A stretch of 64,000 nucleotides of DNA, from the NCBI RefSeq assembly GCF_050296195.1, contig NZ_JBNKRB010000012.1. One strand, given 5' to 3'. This stretch comes from Gynuella sp050296195. Its GTDB lineage: Bacteria; Pseudomonadota; Gammaproteobacteria; Pseudomonadales; Natronospirillaceae. Shown here piece after piece: positions 45,360 to 53,879 of the stretch; the first letter of the stretch is position 1, and each line of letters begins with the position of its first letter. Made by a program: the position numbers and the translations under genes. The notes beneath the pieces were generated by a model. The model had not been told where the DNA came from, searched no databases, and worked only from the letters and a program-made list of their open reading frames with translations.

Positions 45360-47084
45360 ATGAAAATATTTGTCTCAATTCCAGCCCTGCTGATCCCCCT
45401 CTCAACGCCCCTGGTGACCATGCCGGCACATTCCGCTCCCAGTGTCAGTAAAACCGAAGAATCCATCATGACCACCGATGCCACAACCTGGTGGGATGAT
45501 CGCTATGGTGATGGTTATCTGAGTAGTATGTCCTACTCTCAGGATTCCGTGATCAGTTACGGTGGATGGCAATATGCTGCGTATTACAACCACAACCGCC
45601 AGGTGGAGATCAGGCGTCGACAGCTTCCTGGCGGCAACTGGGATAGCCTGACTCTGAGTGATTACACACAGACCGAAAATGATAACCATAACAACATTTC
45701 CCTGGGCATATCACCTCGGGATGGTCGTATTCATGTGTCTTTTGATCATCATGACAGCGACCTGCACTATCGTCTGTCAGTGGCCGGAGTCGCCAATTAC
45801 CCAACTAGCTACAGCTGGAACAGTGCCTTGTTTTCCAGTGTTCAGAGTCACCTGGATAACGGCACCGTCAACCCATTAACCTACCCACGTTTTATCACCG
45901 CCAGCGATGGCACCACGATATTTGAAGGCCGTATTGGCCAGAGCGGCAATGGCGAAAGCTGGTTGTGGCGCTATAACAATGACGGCCATTGGACAGAACT
46001 GGGCAAGTTTATCGAAAACAGCTACAACGGTGGTGATGCCAATGCCTACTTTTTTGGCATTCAGTTTGATACCCACAACCGTTTGCATGCTGCCTGGGTG
46101 TGGCGGGAAAATTTTGGCGGCAATTCCAACCATGACATCATGTACGCCTACAGCGATGATTATGGTCGGACCTGGCGTAATAATGCCGGAAGACTGGTTG
46201 CAGTCACGGGGCAGTCTTTTATCACCCGGGATTCTGACGTGAAAATATGGACCATTCCCACCAATTCCGGACTGATAAACCAGGAAGCCATGGTAGTGGA
46301 TCTGCAGGGGCGCGTACACGTTTTGGCCCGCAGAGATATCGACGGCAGCAACAGACAAGTTCATTACTGGCGCGACACCCAAGGTCAATGGTCGCAAATG
46401 GACACCGGCATCAAAACCAAGATCTGGGATAACCGCTCCAAACTTGCTTATGATAAAGATGGCAACCTCTATGCCATCATGCCTAATATTCAAATCGCCT
46501 CTGCCTCGGCAGACAAGCATTATACTGACTGGACCGTCGTCAACCTGGATGACAACAGCCGCTATACCCACTCCGAACCTTTAATCGATTTTTATGGCCT
46601 CAAACAAGGTCGGGATGAATTATATGTGTATGCCCAGAAAGGCACCGTCAAACAGACATCCGGCGACATTGCCATTCTCAAATATCAGCTCAATGGCCGT
46701 CCATTCCAAGGTTGGTCTCTGTGTGCCAATGAAGGTCAGCAATGTGAATTCAGCGGTACCCGTGAGGTTCGCTATGGTTATGATGGAGCCTATAACAGCG
46801 GTACGTTTACGGATGTTGCAGAATGTAGCAACCGTGTATTTGGAGATCCGATTTACGGAGTTGAAAAAACCTGCGAAATCCAGCTAAACCAGGATGAAAG
46901 TGCACGACCATGGATGTATTGTGCTGGTGAGAACCAAACCTGTCAGTTTCAGGGTATCCGTACAGTTCGTTACGGTGCTAATGGCCACTATTTTTATGGT
47001 CAGCACAGTGATGGTATCAGCTGCAGCAACAGCGCCTTTGGCGATCCTGTCAGTGGTGTGTGGAAGTCCTGTTACTATAAATAA
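45360..47084 (+). CDS. Secreted BNR_4 beta-propeller protein, ulvan-lyase or rhamnosidase-like
   Basis: 574 residues with a signal peptide (cleaved near residues 23-26, after HSA). The central ~400 residues form a BNR_4 propeller: NHNNISLGISPRDGRIHVSFDHHD, TYPRFITASDGTTIFEGRIG, DSDVKIWTIP. This fold includes PL24 and PL25 ulvan lyases and GH145 rhamnosidase-type enzymes. Two C-terminal repeats of about 62 residues follow (W-x-x-C-A, VRYG, CSN-FGDP-G-K-C), with matching cysteines, and look like binding modules. The gene follows rhaI by 208 bp, so rhamnose released outside is a plausible fate. A hydrolase or a lyase cannot be told apart here. No strong ribosome site precedes the ATG. Confidence 0.75.
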   Translation: MKIFVSIPALLIPLSTPLVTMPAHSAPSVSKTEESIMTTDATTWWDDRYGDGYLSSMSYSQDSVISYGGWQYAAYYNHNRQVEIRRRQLPGGNWDSLTLSDYTQTENDNHNNISLGISPRDGRIHVSFDHHDSDLHYRLSVAGVANYPTSYSWNSALFSSVQSHLDNGTVNPLTYPRFITASDGTTIFEGRIGQSGNGESWLWRYNNDGHWTELGKFIENSYNGGDANAYFFGIQFDTHNRLHAAWVWRENFGGNSNHDIMYAYSDDYGRTWRNNAGRLVAVTGQSFITRDSDVKIWTIPTNSGLINQEAMVVDLQGRVHVLARRDIDGSNRQVHYWRDTQGQWSQMDTGIKTKIWDNRSKLAYDKDGNLYAIMPNIQIASASADKHYTDWTVVNLDDNSRYTHSEPLIDFYGLKQGRDELYVYAQKGTVKQTSGDIAILKYQLNGRPFQGWSLCANEGQQCEFSGTREVRYGYDGAYNSGTFTDVAECSNRVFGDPIYGVEKTCEIQLNQDESARPWMYCAGENQTCQFQGIRTVRYGANGHYFYGQHSDGISCSNSAFGDPVSGVWKSCYYK

Positions 47085-47120
47085 ATAGGAAAAACAGCTT
47101 CACTTCAGAAAGACCTGCAG

Positions 47121-47147
47121 ATCCCCGGAGACATTATCCCCGGGGAT
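47121..47147 (+). terminator. Terminator after the BNR_4 gene
   Basis: Eight-base arms ATCCCCGG and CCGGGGAT around an 11-base loop, followed by TTCCCTT, 37 bp past the stop. It separates the rhamnose/lyase block from the bufferin operon. Confidence 0.7.
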
Positions 47148-47338
47148 TTCCCTTGTCAGTCACCCGTTTGTTTCCATCATTCCAGAAACGGGACCTCATA
47201 TCACCCAGCGCCAGTATCGGTTAAAAAAAAATTATATTTTCGGGAACTTTCAGATTACCCCACAGTCAAAGTTACTGTTACCACATCAGTGGAACGAACA
47301 ATAACTGACTCCATCGTTAACATATTAAGGATTTAAAC

Positions 47339-47599
47339 ATGAACAAGTCTCGTAACAAACTGACCGGTGCTGCTCTAGCGATTGCTGCTGCTTCTCTGTT
47401 TACAACAACTGCCCTGACATCTGGCCTGGTTTCAGCCAAAAGCGCTGAAGTACAGTGCTGGGGAGTAAACGCGTGTAAAGGTCATAACGACTGCAAAACA
47501 GCCAATAATGACTGTAAAGGCATGGGAAGCTGCAAAGGTCAGGGTTTCCTGAAAATGGATAAGGATCTTTGTAAAAACCTTGGCGGAACGGTTAAATAA
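47339..47599 (+). CDS. bufA: BufA2-family bufferin precursor (copper-binding RiPP)
   Basis: 86 residues: a signal peptide (1-33, with AIAAASLFTTTALTSGL, cleaved after SA) and a short cysteine-rich core with Cys40, 46, 52, 59, 65 and 78. The spacing CWGVNACKG, CKTANNDCKGMGSCKGQG and DLCKNLGG is that of the BufA2 type. In studied members cysteines are changed to thiooxazoles by BufB and the exported peptide chelates copper in the periplasm. AGGA precedes the ATG by 8 bases. It is the first gene of bufABC, and copper induction is expected but no regulator is present. Confidence 0.92.
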   Translation: MNKSRNKLTGAALAIAAASLFTTTALTSGLVSAKSAEVQCWGVNACKGHNDCKTANNDCKGMGSCKGQGFLKMDKDLCKNLGGTVK

Positions 47600-47632
47600 A
47601 GAAAGGCTTACGGCAGTTTAACGTGCCATGAA

Positions 47633-47670
47633 CGCATTCATGTCCGGTTGTAATGAGAGTCATGAATGCG
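47633..47670 (+). promoter_or_regulatory. Intra-operon hairpin between bufA and bufB
   Basis: Perfect 10-base arms CGCATTCATG and CATGAATGCG around an 18-base loop, with further imperfect pairing outside (TGAA and TTCA). It stands in the 113-bp gap before the bufB ATG, without a T-run, so partial attenuation or mRNA stabilisation that keeps precursor above enzyme levels is likely. Confidence 0.6.
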
Positions 47671-47712
47671 CCATGTTCATATCATGTCAACAAATATCAA
47701 GAGTACGACATC

Positions 47713-48558
47713 ATGCATGAACGTCCAGATTTCGCGGGTTATGGTCTTGGTTTGCGCCCGGATTATTATTCCGAAATACTCGACACCCGTCCACCGGTCG
47801 ACTGGTTTGAAGTCATCAGCGAAAACTTTATGGTGGAAGGTGGTAAACCATTACACTTTCTGGATCGCATCAGAGAGTTTTATCCGATTGCGATGCATGG
47901 TGTTTCTCTTTCCATCGCCTCCACGGCTCCATTGAATTACGACTATCTGGCCAGACTGCAAACCTTGATTGAACGGGTCAACCCGTTATGGGTATCAGAC
48001 CATTTGTGCTGGACCGGACTCAATGCCCACAACACCCATGATCTGCTGCCTATTCCCTATAACGAAGAAAGCGTTCGTCACGTGGCAAACCGGGTTCGTC
48101 AGGTACAGGAGGTTCTGGGCCGTCGGATACTGCTGGAAAATTTATCCAGTTATGTCAATTTTAAAACCTCAGATATGGAAGAATGGGAATTTGTGGCCGC
48201 TGTCGCCAAAGAGGCTGACTGCTGGTTGCTGCTCGATGTGAACAACGTTTATGTCAGCGCCCGTAATCACGGATTTGATCCGATGGATTATCTCAATGGC
48301 ATTCCTATTGATCGGGTTGTGCAGTTTCATGTGGCCGGTCATTCTGACTACGGCGATTACGTGATCGATACCCATGACGCGCCGGTGACCGATCCGGTCT
48401 GGCAACTTTATCATCAGGCTGTTCAACGATTCGGTAAAGTCTCCGCCATGATAGAGCGGGACGACAATATGCCTCCTCTGGAGGAACTGATGAGCGAGCT
48501 GAGCACCCTTCGGGAGATCGGCGAAAATGCGTCAAAACCGTTCACCAAAGCAGGCTGA
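47713..48558 (+). CDS. bufB: BufB, MNIO-family (DUF692) peptide-modifying enzyme
   Basis: 281 residues from the ATG at 47713 (MHERPDF), as the 20 residues before it do not look like the family. The TIM-barrel MNIO features are AMHGVSLSI, VSDHLCWTG, LLENLSSY, LLLDVNNVYVSA, QFHVAGH, DTHDAPV and MIERDDN, which supply the iron ligands. It is predicted to turn cysteines of BufA into 5-thiooxazole or related groups using iron and oxygen. It sits between the precursor and BufC. Confidence 0.94.
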   Translation: MHERPDFAGYGLGLRPDYYSEILDTRPPVDWFEVISENFMVEGGKPLHFLDRIREFYPIAMHGVSLSIASTAPLNYDYLARLQTLIERVNPLWVSDHLCWTGLNAHNTHDLLPIPYNEESVRHVANRVRQVQEVLGRRILLENLSSYVNFKTSDMEEWEFVAAVAKEADCWLLLDVNNVYVSARNHGFDPMDYLNGIPIDRVVQFHVAGHSDYGDYVIDTHDAPVTDPVWQLYHQAVQRFGKVSAMIERDDNMPPLEELMSELSTLREIGENASKPFTKAG

Positions 48559-48562
48559 TCCC

Positions 48563-49372
48563 ATGTCTTCAACCCTTGCATCCCTGCAACAGAATTTTCT
48601 GAGCGCGATCAGCGCGCCACAGAGTAGACCAATTGACGCCGTACTGGACACGGAAACCTTGAGTGCCGCCCAGCGAATGGCGATTTATCATAATGCATAT
48701 TTTCAGCGGTTGCAGGAAGTGCTGCAGCAGGACTATCCAACGGTGCATGGCCTGATTGGTGACGATATGTTCAGTCAGCTGGCCAAGGAATACATTTTGT
48801 CGCATCCATCCAGTCATACCTCAATTCGCTGGTTCGGGGAACAATTACCCGCCTTTATTCGGCAGACAGAGCCGTATCAACAGCATGGTATTCTGGCAGA
48901 ACTTAGCGACTGGGAAAGATATCTGCGGGCAGCGTTTGACGGTGCCGATGCAACGCCACTGCAATCCGATGCACTACAAACGGTAGCAGCTGAACATTGG
49001 CCCTGGTTAGGGTTCGTATTTGTCCCAACATTCAGGCTTTGCGAGCACAGATTTAATACCGTCGCGGTATGGCAGGCACTGAAGGAAGATAACCCACCTC
49101 CTGATATTCAGGCTCTGACCGACAGTGAGTACTGGCTTATCTGGCGTTCCGGGTTACAAACCGCTTATCAGTCCGTCAGCTCTGAGGAGGCAGAAATGAT
49201 CCAACAGGTTCAGCAGGGTAATCACTTTGCCGGGCTGTGTGAACGACTATCAGATCAGTATGGTGAACAAACCGCTCAGGTTGCCATCGGCCTGCTGCAG
49301 AAGTGGATTCAGGCAGAAATGCTGCAAAGTCTTCATCTGACAACTCAGGATTTTGACGCTGCAGATTTGTAG
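48563..49372 (+). CDS. bufC: BufC, DUF2063 partner of the MNIO enzyme
   Basis: 269 residues from the ATG at 48563, with an AGCAGG ribosome site 8 bases upstream; a start 36 bp earlier would overlap bufB. The N-terminal LQQNFLSAISAPQS and MAIYHNAYFQRLQEVLQQDYPTVHGLIG are the DUF2063 putative nucleic-acid-binding region, which in these systems recruits the precursor peptide to BufB. It ends the operon. Its last 28 bases overlap the convergent chemoreceptor gene. Confidence 0.92.
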   Translation: MSSTLASLQQNFLSAISAPQSRPIDAVLDTETLSAAQRMAIYHNAYFQRLQEVLQQDYPTVHGLIGDDMFSQLAKEYILSHPSSHTSIRWFGEQLPAFIRQTEPYQQHGILAELSDWERYLRAAFDGADATPLQSDALQTVAAEHWPWLGFVFVPTFRLCEHRFNTVAVWQALKEDNPPPDIQALTDSEYWLIWRSGLQTAYQSVSSEEAEMIQQVQQGNHFAGLCERLSDQYGEQTAQVAIGLLQKWIQAEMLQSLHLTTQDFDAADL

Positions 49373-51015
49373 CCTACCCTGAAGCCGCCCCAGTGACGAC
49401 CATTGATGTAAATCGGTACCGACAGATCATGCATGATTTCCCCGGTGTCTCGTTTATACGTCTGCAACAGGAACGGTTGGGTATGGCTGCCACAGCGTAA
49501 GCCGGTACGATCATCGAAAATACGTTTGGTGCGGTTGTGCACCAGATCCCGCTTATAATCTCCCGTCAACGGCTGCGAATACACTTTGTTATGGGTTGGA
49601 AAATAGCCGTTGTTGTCCACTGCACCGGCATACAATACTTCCGGATTGCGTTGAAGAAGCGCCTCCTGGATATCAGGCAGGCAACGGTCGGTAAATGTAT
49701 CAAATCGGGTGCTGAATTTTTGTGGGTTGGTATTTTTAATCGGTTGATAATGGCGGTCAAACAGGTCCTGTTCGCTGATTTCTCGCCCGGCTATCGCTTG
49801 TTCGAACAGTTGTCCAACCGCGACTGCGGCGGCACTTGCTTCAGCCCGGATATCATCATGAATGGAACCGATCTTCACTTTGGCGAACGCGCTGTAGATG
49901 TCCTCCGAGGTATCGGATAATGATAACGCCTGAGAGGAAATACTACTGATATCCTGCTCAGTATGGGCCAACCGATCGCGAGTGGATTGAATAATATTGA
50001 TGATCCGGTGCAGGTTATCGCGATTACTCTGCAGGCTGCCATCAATCTGTTCGATTTCACTCCCCACCTGTTCGGAATAATCCGCCATGGCCTGTAACTG
50101 TTCACCAATAAGGTTCGTCTGGCTCACACTCTCATCGATCGATTTCATGAGCAAATGGGTATTGCCAACAGATTCTTTAACGGCCTGATTGATTTCGTTC
50201 ACCGTGGTGGTAATTTGCGCTGTTGCACTACTGGTCTTATGGGCCAGGTTTCTGACTTCATCTGCCACGACAGCAAAACCGCGTCCCTGTTCGCCAGCTC
50301 GCGCTGCTTCAATGGCAGCATTCAGAGCCAACAGATTGGTCTGTTCCGCAACTTCCCGAATCATATCGGTGACCTGAAAAATCTCCGCTCCTTTTTTTTC
50401 CAGATTCGCAATCATCTCAGCATTTTGTGAAACCTGATCACGCGTGGCGTGCATTTGCGGCACGATTTTTTGAACAGACTGGTAGCCAACCTCATTGACT
50501 TCTTTTGCGTTTGAAGCACTGGCAACCGCCTGGCGGGTACGCTCGACAATGTCATCCAATGTAGCTTCAATATCTTTGGAATTTCCGGCAATCTCGGTGA
50601 TATCCTCGGCTTCGTGGTGGAACTTCCGCGATAGCGTATCTGCCGCATAGGATACCTCCGCTGCGGAAATAGCAATCACGCCACCTTTTTCTGCCACTTT
50701 CCGGGTCATGTCATGGTACATTTTCAACTGTTCAACTGCATGCCGGAACTGCGGTGTATGCATGTTCTCTGCAAGATCACCATGACTCTCGGGTCCGTTC
50801 TCCATCATTTCTTCATAATGGAGAACATCCTCATGTATCGGTGCCAGGATTCGAAAATAGCTGATCCAAAAGGTCAGTACAACGCTGCAAACAGCTGTCA
50901 ACGATGCCAGCAACCACCCCTGAGAAACAACTGCCGACAATAACGCCGCACAGACAACAGCCCCTGCAAGCGCGGGGATTAAAACCTGAAGATTGTTTTT
51001 ATTTTTAATGTTCAC
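49345..51015 (-). CDS. Methyl-accepting chemotaxis protein with C-terminal sensor domain
   Basis: 556 residues. Two N-terminal membrane segments (about 10-52) are separated by only a few residues. The signalling hairpin has its tip EQTNLLALNAAIEAARAGE near 226-244, and is followed by a C-terminal domain (about 400-556) with FDRHYQPI, YAGAVDNNGYFPTHN, NRTKRIFDDRTG and HDLSVPIYINGRHWGGFRVGY, a Cache-like sensor placed in the cytoplasm. The sensor-after-hairpin order is rarer than the usual periplasmic input. It converges with bufC with a 28-bp overlap. Confidence 0.9.
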   Translation of the reverse strand: MNIKNKNNLQVLIPALAGAVVCAALLSAVVSQGWLLASLTAVCSVVLTFWISYFRILAPIHEDVLHYEEMMENGPESHGDLAENMHTPQFRHAVEQLKMYHDMTRKVAEKGGVIAISAAEVSYAADTLSRKFHHEAEDITEIAGNSKDIEATLDDIVERTRQAVASASNAKEVNEVGYQSVQKIVPQMHATRDQVSQNAEMIANLEKKGAEIFQVTDMIREVAEQTNLLALNAAIEAARAGEQGRGFAVVADEVRNLAHKTSSATAQITTTVNEINQAVKESVGNTHLLMKSIDESVSQTNLIGEQLQAMADYSEQVGSEIEQIDGSLQSNRDNLHRIINIIQSTRDRLAHTEQDISSISSQALSLSDTSEDIYSAFAKVKIGSIHDDIRAEASAAAVAVGQLFEQAIAGREISEQDLFDRHYQPIKNTNPQKFSTRFDTFTDRCLPDIQEALLQRNPEVLYAGAVDNNGYFPTHNKVYSQPLTGDYKRDLVHNRTKRIFDDRTGLRCGSHTQPFLLQTYKRDTGEIMHDLSVPIYINGRHWGGFRVGYKSAASKS

Positions 51016-51105
51016 CGCCGCCTCCGCTAGCCGACTACTTTATCGGTGCAGCCATATTTTCATATTCGACACACCAATAAAACCGGTCATTTTCGCAATT
51101 AGAGT

Positions 51106-52218
51106 TTATAACCCGCCCAACGACTTTACGATCCACAAATGAAAATGCACGTCAGATACCACATACGTATCGTCTTCCTGCTTCTGTAAGTCACCAACAT
51201 CTATCAGTTTTGTCAGTACCTGATTAAGAGATTGCTTAGTAATATCGAAACGTTCCAGACTTTCTTTAGTAAACAAATTTCTGCCATTGAACGTTCCGAC
51301 CATTTTCAACACTTTTCGCTGTAAGGCGGAGTAGCTGCTGAACAATAGCCGAAACTCTTCATCTTTCTCCGCAATGATCAGATCAATCACCTGATTGACC
51401 GATTCAAAAGTCAATGCCAGCTGATTGGCATACAACCAATACCCCGTTTGCAGAATTAATTTGGTCTGGCCGCGGGTACGCTCGTACAAATGTTCAAACA
51501 CCCCCGGCTCAAACTCTGTCTCAAGGCGTTGCTCGCAATACTGTTTAAATTCCCCCATCTCAATACCGGAAATCGATATGGATGAAGACATGCCATAGAG
51601 TGGTTTTTGCCGATTGATAAACAGATTACTGAGAATACTTTTTTTGGAGCCGGAGAAGACAAACGAAATATATTTCAGTTTTTGCAGATGGGTTCTGAGC
51701 ACCGCATCAATACGTTTGTCTTTGATTTCTGCCACCTGTTGAAATTCATCCAAAGCGATGACCAGAGATTTATTATGCTTCTCACAGATACGTTCCGCGC
51801 CCAACAAAGCATCTTCTATTAATTCATCAAAATCGCGACTCAATGGTTTGGGGGAAAACTTCAAAGAACCGCTGGAAGTCGGCTGCATTTCAAAGCTCAA
51901 TCGCTTAAATGCTGACATCAATTCTTTGGTTTTGCGTTCGATGGAAAACGGCAGTGCTTTGTAAACGGCTTTATACATGGCAACTGCCACATCATAAGAT
52001 TCAACACAGGAAAACAAATCCGCAAAGGCATGCAGCTTAGTGTCCGGCAAAGACTGGAAGACATGATAGATCAGGCTGGTCTTACCATAGCGTCGATCAC
52101 CGAACAGCAACACATTCTTACCATCCAGAATGAGTTGCCGAAGCCTTTCTGCTTCCTGTTCACGGCCAAAAAAATTCTCTGGAGAGGGCAGTTTTTCAAA
52201 CTGAAATGGGTTTTCCAT
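51106..52218 (-). CDS. Archaeal-type AAA+ ATPase (ATPase_2 family)
   Basis: 370 residues from the second ATG (52218), with AGGAG 8 bases upstream. The start NPFQFEKLPSPENFFGREQEAERL, Walker A LFGDRRYGKTSL near 40-51 and Walker B LVIALDEFQQV near 155 belong to the ATPase_2/MCM-like STAND group. A C-terminal winged-helix-like region (about 280-365) with TKQSLNQVLTKLIDVGDLQKQ follows. Members are often linked to mobile or defence elements, but no partner gene is beside it. Function unknown. Confidence 0.83.
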   Translation of the reverse strand: MENPFQFEKLPSPENFFGREQEAERLRQLILDGKNVLLFGDRRYGKTSLIYHVFQSLPDTKLHAFADLFSCVESYDVAVAMYKAVYKALPFSIERKTKELMSAFKRLSFEMQPTSSGSLKFSPKPLSRDFDELIEDALLGAERICEKHNKSLVIALDEFQQVAEIKDKRIDAVLRTHLQKLKYISFVFSGSKKSILSNLFINRQKPLYGMSSSISISGIEMGEFKQYCEQRLETEFEPGVFEHLYERTRGQTKLILQTGYWLYANQLALTFESVNQVIDLIIAEKDEEFRLLFSSYSALQRKVLKMVGTFNGRNLFTKESLERFDITKQSLNQVLTKLIDVGDLQKQEDDTYVVSDVHFHLWIVKSLGGL

Positions 52219-52437
52219 GACCATTACTCCTGGTAAATAAAAAACATATACTTGGGGTATATGCCATTATGTTGACATCACCAAGATACCACAAGTAAAT
52301 ATTTGTCATTTACTAATAGCCACTATTGAATATAGCCAATCAATATCCATTATTTGAATTCAAGCGCAATATACGAAGTGTTTTCCCCGGTCACTGCATT
52401 ACATTGGTACCTATCGCCATCAACTGGAAGTCTGACT

Positions 52438-53184
52438 ATGAATACTCATCCTCTTGTGACAACGGATGATCCCCGCTGGGCACAGGTAGTGACCAGGGAT
52501 TCCCACGCCGACGGACAGTTTGTCTACAGCGTTCGCACCACCGGTATCTACTGTCGCCCCTCATGTCCTTCAAGACGTGCCAAACCGGAAAATGTGACAT
52601 TTTATAGCAGCCCGGAAGCCGCAGAACAGGCTGGCTATCGTCCCTGTAAGCGCTGCCGGCCGGATCAATGGACGACACCTCAGACAACTGCCAGGCTCAG
52701 CTTCAGCATCGATCAATGCAGTCTTGGTCAGGTTCTGGTGGCCAAAAGCACCGTAGGTTTACGCGCCATTCTGATGGGCGATACCCCCGAAACACTGGTG
52801 CGAGAGCTGCACGATCGTTTTCCAAATATACAACCTACCCGGGCCGATCAAACACTTGAACAGACTGTCGCCCAGGTGATCAACCTGATTGAGCATCCCG
52901 CAGCTCAGTGTCATTTGACACTGGATATACGCGGCAGTTCATTCCAGCAACAGGTATGGCAGGCACTGCAGGATATTCCAGCAGGACAAACGCAGAGTTA
53001 TACCGAGGTCGCCGCCCGCATCAACGCCCCAAAAGCCGCTCGGGCAGTGGCTCGGGCCTGTGCAACCAATGCCCTGGCAGTGGTCATTCCCTGCCATCGG
53101 GTGGTTCGCAGTAACGGTAGCCTCTCCGGCTACCGCTGGGGCATTGAGCGCAAACAGGCTTTACTGGCCAGGGAGCAGCTATGA
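52438..53184 (+). CDS. ada: Ada-type DNA methyltransferase lacking the AraC domain
   Basis: 248 residues from the ATG at 52438, with GGAAG 7 bases before it. The N-terminal zinc/phosphotriester domain has Cys39, 43, 70 and 73 (IYCRPSCPS and RPCKRC), with Cys39 the acceptor as in E. coli Cys38. The C-terminal O6-alkylguanine domain (about 85-245) has IPCHRVVR with acceptor Cys219. The ~80-residue AraC-type helix-turn-helix present between them in E. coli Ada is missing. It should repair O6-alkylguanine and methylphosphotriesters, but how it would activate genes is unclear. It is first in an operon with the oxygenase and alkA. Confidence 0.9.
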   Translation: MNTHPLVTTDDPRWAQVVTRDSHADGQFVYSVRTTGIYCRPSCPSRRAKPENVTFYSSPEAAEQAGYRPCKRCRPDQWTTPQTTARLSFSIDQCSLGQVLVAKSTVGLRAILMGDTPETLVRELHDRFPNIQPTRADQTLEQTVAQVINLIEHPAAQCHLTLDIRGSSFQQQVWQALQDIPAGQTQSYTEVAARINAPKAARAVARACATNALAVVIPCHRVVRSNGSLSGYRWGIERKQALLAREQL

Positions 53185-53879
53185 TGACCCTGCCACTGCT
53201 GGACAGCCGCCTGATTCAACAATCATTGGCGCAATTCGGATATGCCCGAATTAACAGCGTACTGACCCCGGAACAGTGTCAGCACCTCTGTACTAGCTAT
53301 GAACAGGCATCGCTATTTCGCAGTCGTATCGTGATGCAGCGTTACAATTTCGGAGCCGGTGAATATCAGTATTTTGACTACCCACTACCCGCACCGGTAG
53401 ATCAGTTGCGGCAATGGGGCTACGCGGCTTTGTCGCCAATTGCCAATGACTGGGCCGACAGATTACAACTCGACCAACATTTTCCAGAGCAGCTGGATGA
53501 TTTTCTGCAGCGCTGCCATCAACATGGTCAGGTTCGCCCCACTCCTTTGTTGCTGCGTTATCAGGCAGGTGATTACAACTGCCTGCATCAGGACCTTTAT
53601 GGCGAGCATGTATTTCCGCTGCAAATGGCTATTATGCTGTCACGACCCGGTACTGATTTTCAGGGCGGTGAATTTGCTCTGACCGAACAACGACCGCGCA
53701 TGCAATCGCGTATCGAAGTCGTGCCGTTGGCTCAAGGGGATGCAGTCGTATTTCCGGTACAATATCGTCCGGCCCAGGGGTCAAGAGGTTATCACCGTGT
53801 GCAGATGCGTCATGGCGTCAGCCGTATTCATTCTGGACAACGTTACATGCTGGGAATTATTTTTCACGATGCCAACTGA
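53181..53879 (+). CDS. 2OG-Fe(II) oxygenase of the alkylation-repair operon
   Basis: 232 residues. The double-stranded beta-helix metal set is visible as CLHQDLYGEH (HxD) and the distal MRHGVSRI histidine, with a following SGQRYMLG arginine for 2-oxoglutarate. It resembles COG3826-type proteins rather than AlkB proper. The start overlaps the ada stop by 4 bp, and its own stop overlaps alkA by 11 bp, so all three genes are coupled. A role in oxidative demethylation of nucleic acid or protein is inferred from context. Confidence 0.85.
   Translation: MMTLPLLDSRLIQQSLAQFGYARINSVLTPEQCQHLCTSYEQASLFRSRIVMQRYNFGAGEYQYFDYPLPAPVDQLRQWGYAALSPIANDWADRLQLDQHFPEQLDDFLQRCHQHGQVRPTPLLLRYQAGDYNCLHQDLYGEHVFPLQMAIMLSRPGTDFQGGEFALTEQRPRMQSRIEVVPLAQGDAVVFPVQYRPAQGSRGYHRVQMRHGVSRIHSGQRYMLGIIFHDAN

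Noticed and set aside
45269..45451. A 60-codon frame after a GGAGGAG site downstream of rhaI
   Set aside because: It overlaps the signal peptide of the secreted propeller protein in another frame and has poor composition.
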